This document shows positions 23,313-27,715 of a DNA stretch of 27,715 nt, piece by piece. How positions within the stretch are numbered: the first letter of the stretch is position 1; each line of letters opens with the position of its first letter. The translations under genes and the position numbers were made by a program. Origin of the DNA: Pseudomonadota bacterium (lineage in GTDB: Bacteria; Pseudomonadota; Gammaproteobacteria; Burkholderiales; Burkholderiaceae_C); the NCBI GenBank assembly GCA_023436025.1, contig JAEZKX010000225.1:1-27715 (forward strand), read 5' to 3'. The notes beneath the pieces are model-generated. The model had not been told where the DNA came from, ran no database searches, and saw only the letters and a program-made list of their open reading frames with translations.

Positions 23313-24128
23313 ATGACCATGGACATGCTTCCTTCGGTGACCTCCGGCGATGAGACGGCCGCGGACCTCTGGGCGCGCTGGCGCCCGGCCAGCCCCGCCA
23401 GGATCGGCCTGGGGCGGGTGGGTGCCGGCATGCCGACAGCCGAGGTGCTGCGCTTCGGCTGGGCCCACGCCATGGCGCGCGATGCCATCCATGTGCCGCT
23501 GGACGTGGCGGACCTGTGCCGGCAGCTCGCAAGCCAGGGCCGCAGCGTCCTGCACGCGCACAGCGCCGCCGCGGACCGCATGACTTACCTGCGGCGCCCG
23601 GACCTCGGCCGCCGGCTGGCCCCGGACAGCGCCGCGCAACTGCAGGCGCAGCTGGGGGGCGGGGACTGCGACCTCTGCGTGGTGGTGGCCGACGGCCTGT
23701 CGTCGCTGGCGGTGGCGCGGCATGCGGCACCCCTGCTGCAAGCCCTGCAGCCGCTGCTGGCGCCGGGCCTGCGCATGGCGCCCGTGGTGGTGGCGACGCA
23801 GTCCCGGGTGGCGCTCGCGGACGAGGTCGGCGAGATCTGCGGCGCCCGTCTGGCCCTGATCCTGATCGGTGAGCGGCCCGGCCTGAGTTCGCCAGACAGC
23901 CTGGGCGTGTACCTCACGCACGCACCGCGCCGCGGACGCTCCGACGCCGAGCGCAACTGCATCTCCAACGTTCGGCCCGAGGGCCTCGGCTATGGCGCGG
24001 CCGCGCACAAGCTGGCCTGGCTGATCGGCCAGGCGCTGCGGCGGGGCTACACCGGCGTCGCACTGAAGGACGAGAGCGGGCTCGCCGAGGTCGGCGACGC
24101 GCACGCGCCGCGGCTGGCGCGTTCCTGA
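23313..24128 (+). CDS. eutC: Ethanolamine ammonia-lyase small subunit EutC
   Basis: Small subunit that completes the B12-binding site of EutB. It has 271 residues. Recognisable segments are SPARIGLGRVGAGMPTAEVL, FGWAHAMARDAIHVPLD, SAAADRMTYLRRPDLGRRL, VVVADGLSSLAV, LILIGERPGLSSPDSLGVYLTHAPRRGRSDAERNCISNVR (in part) and the C-terminal GYGAAAHKLAWL. GGGAGG precedes the ATG, 10 bases after eutB, a normal eutBC arrangement. An internal ATG at 23319 is also possible. It appears to end the long gene run; the next gene follows after 58 bases. Confidence 0.94.
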   Translation: MTMDMLPSVTSGDETAADLWARWRPASPARIGLGRVGAGMPTAEVLRFGWAHAMARDAIHVPLDVADLCRQLASQGRSVLHAHSAAADRMTYLRRPDLGRRLAPDSAAQLQAQLGGGDCDLCVVVADGLSSLAVARHAAPLLQALQPLLAPGLRMAPVVVATQSRVALADEVGEICGARLALILIGERPGLSSPDSLGVYLTHAPRRGRSDAERNCISNVRPEGLGYGAAAHKLAWLIGQALRRGYTGVALKDESGLAEVGDAHAPRLARS

Positions 24129-24186
24129 ACGGATGGCGTAACCTGCCGCGACCTGCTCGCAAAGGGGCCGTATTGGCGACGTGTGA

Positions 24187-25032
24187 ATGACGCTTCCTCT
24201 CCCGGTTCTCGCCGCCGTCCTGTTCGGCGCGCTCCTGCACGCCGGCTGGAACACGCTGGTGAAATCCAGCCAGGACAAGGCGCTGGACAATGCCCTGATC
24301 AGCCTGTTCGGCGCGCTGCTCGCCCTGCCGCTGCTCGCCTGGCTGGGCCTGCCGCCGCGCGCCGCCTGGCCCTGGCTGGTTGCCTCCGCCCTCATCCACG
24401 TCGGCTACTACGCCACGCTCAGCCAGGCCTACCGCCACGGCGACCTCGGACTCACCTATCCGCTGATGCGCGGGAGCGCGCCGCTGCTGGTGGCCCTGTC
24501 GTCCATGGCAGTGCTCGGCGAGACGCTGCCGCCGCTGGCCTGGGTCGGCGTGCTCGGCGTGTGCGCGGGGGTACTGGTGCTGGGCTTGTCCGCGCAGGCC
24601 ATGGCCGCGCCGCGCGCGGTGGGCTTCGCGCTGGCCAACGCCAGCCTGATCGCCGCCTACACCCTGGTGGACGGGCGCGGCGTACGCGCCAGTGGCGATG
24701 CGCTGCGCTACACGCTGGCCCTGTTCGCCCTCAACGGCTGGGTCTTCAGCGGCATCGTGCTGGCACGCCGCGGGCGCGCGGCGGCCTGGACCTATGCGCG
24801 CCGGCGGGCGCCCCTTGCGGCGCTGGGTGCCGCGGCCAGCTTCGGCTCGTATGCGCTGGCGCTGTGGGCCATGCTGCATGCGCCCATCGCCGTGGTGGCC
24901 GCGCTGCGCGAGACCTCGGTGCTGTTCGCGGCACTGCTCGGCACCTGGGTGCTGCGCGAGCGCTTCAGTCCGCGTCGTGCGCTGGGAACGGCCGTCATCC
25001 TGGCCGGTGCGATCGTGCTGCGGCTCGCATGA
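24187..25032 (+). CDS. EamA/DMT-superfamily membrane transporter
   Basis: A 281-residue inner-membrane protein with ten predicted spans and two EamA repeats, about 1-140 and 145-281. Visible segments are LLHAGWNTLVKSS near the N-terminus, RHGDLGLTYPLMRGSAPLLVAL closing the first repeat, and LHAPIAVVAALRETSVLFAALLGTWVLRE in the second. Relatives export amino acids or other metabolites, or are of unknown role. It may share the eutBC transcript or start its own; no clear promoter or strong ribosome site is seen in the 58 bases before it. Its substrate, perhaps related to ethanolamine or an amino compound, cannot be told. Confidence 0.87.
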   Translation: MTLPLPVLAAVLFGALLHAGWNTLVKSSQDKALDNALISLFGALLALPLLAWLGLPPRAAWPWLVASALIHVGYYATLSQAYRHGDLGLTYPLMRGSAPLLVALSSMAVLGETLPPLAWVGVLGVCAGVLVLGLSAQAMAAPRAVGFALANASLIAAYTLVDGRGVRASGDALRYTLALFALNGWVFSGIVLARRGRAAAWTYARRRAPLAALGAAASFGSYALALWAMLHAPIAVVAALRETSVLFAALLGTWVLRERFSPRRALGTAVILAGAIVLRLA

Positions 25033-25074
25033 ACCAGGCGTGGCCGGGCGCCTTTGCCTTCTGACCATCGAACA

Positions 25075-25092
25075 GGGCCCTTGCCAAGGCCC
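25075..25092 (+). terminator. Weak stem-loop between the EamA and aldehyde dehydrogenase genes
   Basis: GGGCC(C)TT - GCC - AAGGCCC pairs as seven base pairs with one bulged C. No T-tract follows. It could be a weak attenuator or leader hairpin 27 bases before the gabD ATG. Confidence 0.2.
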
Positions 25093-25119
25093 GCAACCAT
25101 CCTGACGACCCCTGAAACA

Positions 25120-26601
25120 ATGACGATGCCAAGCAGCTCTCCCCTTCAATCCCTGCGCGATCCTTCCCTGCTGAAGACCGATGCCCTCGTCGGTGGCCAA
25201 TGGATCGCGGGACCCGCGCGCTTCGCCGTGCACGACCCCGCCACCGGCGACCGGCTGGCCGAGGTCGCCAACCTGGGCCCGGCCGAGGCGCAAGCGGCCA
25301 TCGCCGCCGCCGACCAGGCGTGGGGCTCCTGGCGCAAGGCTGGCGCCAAGGCGCGCAGCCAGCTGCTGCGCAAGTGGTTCGACCTGCTGATGGCGCACCA
25401 GGAAGACCTGGCGCGGCTGATGACCGCCGAACAAGGCAAGCCGCTGGCCGAGGCGCGCGGCGAAGTCGCGTATGGCGCCAGCTTCGTCGAGTGGTTCGCC
25501 GAGCAGGCCAAGCGCGTCAACGGCGAAACGCTGCCCCACTTCGACGAGAACCGGCGCGTGCTGGTGCTGCGCGAGCCGATCGGCGTGTGCGCCGCGATCA
25601 CGCCCTGGAATTTCCCGCTGGCCATGATCACGCGCAAGGTCGCCCCGGCCCTGGCCGCCGGCTGTCCGGTGGTCATCAAGCCGGCGGAACTGACGCCGCT
25701 CACCGCGCTGGCCGCGGCCGAACTGGCGCTGCGCGCCGGCATCCCGGCGGGCGTGCTCAACGTGGTCACCGCCGATGCCGCCAACAGCGTGGCCGTCGGC
25801 AAGGTGCTGTGCGCCAGCGACGTCGTGCGCCACCTGTCCTTCACCGGCTCCACGGAGGTCGGCCGCATCCTGATGGCGCAGTGCGCCCCCACCGTCAAGA
25901 AGCTCTCCCTGGAACTGGGCGGCAACGCGCCCTTCATCGTCTTCGACGACGCCGACATCGACAGCGCGGTCGAGGGCGCCTTCGCCAGCAAATACCGCAA
26001 CGCCGGCCAGACCTGCGTGTGCAGCAACCGCTTCTACGTGCAGGACCGCGTGTACGACGCGTTCGTCGCCCGGTTCGCCGAGCGCGTGCGCCGTGCCAAG
26101 GTCGGCAACGGATTCGAAGCCGGCGTGGAGCAGGGGCCGCTCATCGAGGAGTCCGCGGTCGCGAAGGTCGAACGGCACCTCGCGGACGCCGTGGCCAAGG
26201 GTGGCCGCGTTGTCACCGGCGGACGCCGGCTGGGCGGCCTGTTCTACGAGCCCACCGTGGTGGCCGACGCCACGGCACAGATGCTGTGCGCGCGCGAGGA
26301 GACCTTCGGGCCCTTCGCGCCGGTGTTCCGCTTCCATGCCGACGAGGAGGCCATCGCCGCGGCCAATGCCACCGAGTTCGGGCTGGCCAGCTACTTCTAC
26401 AGCCGCGATGTCGGCCGCATCTTCCGCGTGGCCGAAGCGCTGGAGTACGGGATGATCGGCATCAACACCGGCATGATCTCGATGGAGCATGTGCCCTTCG
26501 GTGGCGTCAAGCAATCGGGCCTCGGGCGCGAAGGCTCCGAGCACGGCATCGAGGAGTACGTGGAGCTCAAGTACCTGTGCCTGGGGGACATTGCGCGCTA
26601 G
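25120..26601 (+). CDS. gabD: NAD(P)-dependent aldehyde dehydrogenase, GabD (succinate-semialdehyde dehydrogenase) type
   Basis: Oxidises an aldehyde to its acid. It has 493 residues and is close throughout to E. coli GabD: LVGGQWI, AEQGKPLAEARGEV, PWNFPLAMITRK (Asn164), SFTGSTEVGR, ELGGNAPFIVFDDADID (catalytic Glu266), NAGQTCVCSNR (nucleophile Cys299, neighbour Cys301), EETFGPFAPVFRF and GINTGMIS. The Cys-x-Cys pair is the redox switch seen in GabD. ATG at 25120 fits the family start; the frame is open 66 bases further up but that part is not GabD-like. Succinate semialdehyde is the family substrate. Given eutBC upstream, acetaldehyde is an alternative; that is inference. Probably the last gene before a terminator. 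Confidence 0.92.
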   Translation: MTMPSSSPLQSLRDPSLLKTDALVGGQWIAGPARFAVHDPATGDRLAEVANLGPAEAQAAIAAADQAWGSWRKAGAKARSQLLRKWFDLLMAHQEDLARLMTAEQGKPLAEARGEVAYGASFVEWFAEQAKRVNGETLPHFDENRRVLVLREPIGVCAAITPWNFPLAMITRKVAPALAAGCPVVIKPAELTPLTALAAAELALRAGIPAGVLNVVTADAANSVAVGKVLCASDVVRHLSFTGSTEVGRILMAQCAPTVKKLSLELGGNAPFIVFDDADIDSAVEGAFASKYRNAGQTCVCSNRFYVQDRVYDAFVARFAERVRRAKVGNGFEAGVEQGPLIEESAVAKVERHLADAVAKGGRVVTGGRRLGGLFYEPTVVADATAQMLCAREETFGPFAPVFRFHADEEAIAAANATEFGLASYFYSRDVGRIFRVAEALEYGMIGINTGMISMEHVPFGGVKQSGLGREGSEHGIEEYVELKYLCLGDIAR

Positions 26602-26860
26602 TCCCGTCCGGCATCAGGGCAGGCAGGGCAGAGGCTCCGAGGCGAAAGGCGAGGCGGCCATGGGCACGGGGCTCCTGCCCGCGCGGACTGGCTGCCGAGC
26701 CCCCTTTTCAGGGCCAAGGATGCGACTCCACGGTGCCCGGCGTGGCTGCAGGCATCGGGAGGGGCTGGGCGTCTGGGGCTGGGGCGAAGGCTCTCCGGCT
26801 TCGATGCCGGGATGGCTCGCCCGAAGAGGCTTACATCGGATCAACGCGATCCGGGAGTTG
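26602..26860. other. Intergenic stretch between gabD and tRNA-Arg
   Basis: Apart from the terminator above, I see one perfect inverted repeat, CGGATC - AACGC - GATCCG at 26837-26853, just past the 3' end of the minus-strand tRNA. It may help 3'-end formation of the tRNA transcript, though no T-tract follows it. No supported gene was found here. Confidence 0.4.
26668..26708 (+). terminator. Probable intrinsic terminator after gabD
   Basis: GGGGCTC (26668-26674) pairs with GAGCCCC (26697-26703), followed by CTTTT (26704-26708). The loop is long (22 bases) and GC-rich. It is placed 66 bases after the gabD stop. Confidence 0.45.
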
Positions 26861-26936
26861 TGGCGCGGCTGGCGGGGATCGAACCCACGACCCTTGGCTT
26901 CGGAGGCCAATACTCTATCCACTGAGCTACAGCCGC
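26861..26936 (-). tRNA. tRNA-Arg (anticodon CCG)
   Basis: On the minus strand a complete cloverleaf of 76 bases: acceptor GCGGCTG paired with CAGCCGC, D-arm GCTC...GAGT, anticodon stem TTGGC/GCCAA with loop CTCCGAA (anticodon CCG, reads CGG), T-arm GTGGG-TTCGATC-CCCGC, discriminator G and an encoded CCA (26863-26861). CGG is a well-used arginine codon in DNA this GC-rich. Confidence 0.96.
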
Positions 26937-26939
26937 AGC

Positions 26940-26965
26940 ACCGGGCATTGTACCCCGTGCCCGGT
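26940..26965 (-). promoter_or_regulatory. tRNA-Arg promoter region with a perfect dyad
   Basis: On the minus strand TACAAT (26952-26947) is a likely -10 box ending 10 bases before the tRNA 5' end. It is covered in part by the inverted repeat ACCGGGCA (26940-26947) / TGCCCGGT (26958-26965), 8-base arms around a 10-base centre. No good -35 is visible. Confidence 0.4.
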
Positions 26966-27286
26966 CCGTGCCGGTGGCCGGCGCGGCCGGCGTCTTCGTC
27001 GGCGCCAGGGCGCGGCAAACGGCGAGCGGGCATGACGCCGGAGCCATGGCGCGCATCGCCGCCCACAATGCACGGCGCCTGCCGCAGCGTGGTCCCCGCG
27101 GCGCGGCAGCCCTGTCGGAACGCAGCGAGCCGCCGCCGTGTCCTGGACGCCGCGCAGGGGCTGGCCGTCCGGCCCTTTCGGCCCACCGCGGGCCGGCGGG
27201 GAGCGCCTGTCCCGCTGGCTATAATCGCCGGTTGATTTCGAGTCCGCGCCACGACGGGCGGAGACCGTGCATTCATTGAGGACGCC
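26966..27286. other. Intergenic stretch before the cytochrome c gene
   Basis: No supported gene: the frames open here lack ribosome sites and recognisable protein character. It holds a GC-rich inverted repeat CGGCCC - ACCGC - GGGCCG (27179-27195) and a TATAAT box at 27220-27225. I cannot exclude a small RNA. Confidence 0.4.
27220..27225 (+). promoter_or_regulatory. -10 box of the cytochrome c gene promoter
   Basis: A perfect TATAAT in the context GGCTATAATCGCCGG, 61 bases before the ATG at 27287. This is a common look of housekeeping promoters in Burkholderiales. The -35 region is GC-rich and poor. Confidence 0.55.
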
Positions 27287-27715
27287 ATGAGCGAAGAAGC
27301 CCACACCGGCCCGATCAAGACCCCCAAGCAGCTGCTGATCGCGGTGCTGTTCTCCTTCCTCGTACCGGTTTTCGTCATCATTGCGCTGGTGATGTACGTG
27401 GCATCGGACAGCAAGCCCGCCGGCAGCACCGACGCCGAGAAGTTCGCCCTGGGCGGAGTGACGGCGCAGGATCTCGAGCGCGGCGCCAACGAACGCATCC
27501 GCAAGGTCGGCACCGTGGAAATCCGCGACGCCAACCGCCCGCTGAAGGCCGGCCAGGAGGTCTACAACGCCCAGTGCGCGGCCTGCCACGCGACCGGCGC
27601 GGCCAACGCGCCCAAGTTCGGCGACACCGCGTCCTGGGCCAACCGCATCGCCTCCGGCTTCGACGCGCTGGTGCAGTCCGCCCTCAAGGGCAAGGGCGCC
27701 ATGCCGGCCCAGGCC
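27287..27715 (+). CDS. Membrane-anchored c-type cytochrome (cytochrome c5-like), 3' end outside window
   Basis: An electron-transfer protein; 143 codons are visible with no stop before the window ends. Residues 1-14 are polar, followed by one membrane span (LLIAVLFSFLVPVFVIIALVMYVA), a periplasmic linker containing Ala, Gly and Asp, then a cytochrome domain with the haem motif CAACH and the c5-type segment YNAQCAACHATGAANAPKFGD. The visible end, LKGKGAMPAQA, approaches the region where the axial Met is expected. GAGGA just before the ATG is a good ribosome site. It may carry a second haem domain or simply end soon after; the missing 3' end prevents a decision. Confidence 0.92.
   Translation, partial: MSEEAHTGPIKTPKQLLIAVLFSFLVPVFVIIALVMYVASDSKPAGSTDAEKFALGGVTAQDLERGANERIRKVGTVEIRDANRPLKAGQEVYNAQCAACHATGAANAPKFGDTASWANRIASGFDALVQSALKGKGAMPAQA

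Noticed and set aside
23914..26544. Very long open frame on the minus strand (876 codons), antisense to eutC, the EamA gene and gabD
   Set aside because: Its phase mirrors the real codons of the plus-strand genes; the product is rich in His, Arg, Gln and Gly with no domain, and it spans three well-recognised genes. It is a GC-driven shadow.
26968..27279. Plus-strand open frame of 103 codons before the cytochrome c gene
   Set aside because: No ribosome site, Ala/Arg/Gly/Pro-rich composition, and it runs through the cytochrome promoter.
1..27715. CRISPR arrays, insertion sequences, integrases, prophage or toxin-antitoxin genes
   Set aside because: No regularly spaced repeats, transposase or integrase motifs were seen on reading the window. 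The tRNA-Arg gene has no integrase or repeat of its 3' end beside it, so there is no sign of an integrated element.

Overview
The window is chromosomal DNA from a high-GC betaproteobacterium, most likely a Burkholderiales of the Comamonadaceae/Alcaligenaceae type. The grounds are very high GC at third codon positions, a Bug/TctC-family periplasmic binding protein beside acyl-CoA genes, and a BigR-type sulfur locus. This is inferred from gene content; no marker gene settles the genus. Genes are tightly packed. I see no insertion sequence, integrase, phage gene or CRISPR array.

Layout. (1) Bases 1-2997: the 3' part of an acyl-CoA synthetase, an enoyl-CoA hydratase overlapping it by 4 bases, and a TctC/Bug solute-binding protein, which together look like a carboxylic-acid degradation operon. 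(2) 3020-6153: a reactive-sulfur locus. A persulfide dioxygenase-like metallo-beta-lactamase protein, with a possible 39-residue membrane peptide behind it, diverges from a BigR/SqrR-type ArsR repressor, two half-size YeeE/YedE sulfur transporters and a membrane-anchored TlpA-like thioredoxin. The divergent promoters overlap on a perfect dyad. (3) 6178-7806, minus strand: a Na+/phosphate cotransporter with a PhoU-like tail. (4) 7898-24128: fourteen plus-strand genes with no gap above 59 bases. They encode a formylglycine phosphonate monoester hydrolase/phosphodiesterase, UgpB-A-E-C, a DeoR/GlpR-type regulator, a HisN-type phosphatase, an amidase, an iron alcohol dehydrogenase, an M20 deacylase, a lipase-like lipoprotein, a serine beta-lactamase-fold hydrolase and ethanolamine ammonia-lyase EutB-EutC. 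(5) 24187-26601: an EamA exporter and a GabD-type aldehyde dehydrogenase. (6) 26861-26936, minus strand: tRNA-Arg(CCG). (7) From 27287: a membrane-anchored cytochrome c cut by the window edge.

Most interesting region. Genes 7898-24128 can be read as one route for phospholipid head groups: a glycerophosphodiester is imported by Ugp, cut by the phosphodiesterase (in place of UgpQ), its amide and ester parts are hydrolysed, ethanolamine is converted by EutBC to acetaldehyde and ammonia, and the aldehyde is oxidised. The individual families are clear from the sequence. The joint pathway, possibly for N-acylated glycerophosphoethanolamine, is inference. The adjacent Na+/phosphate transporter fits a phosphorus theme.
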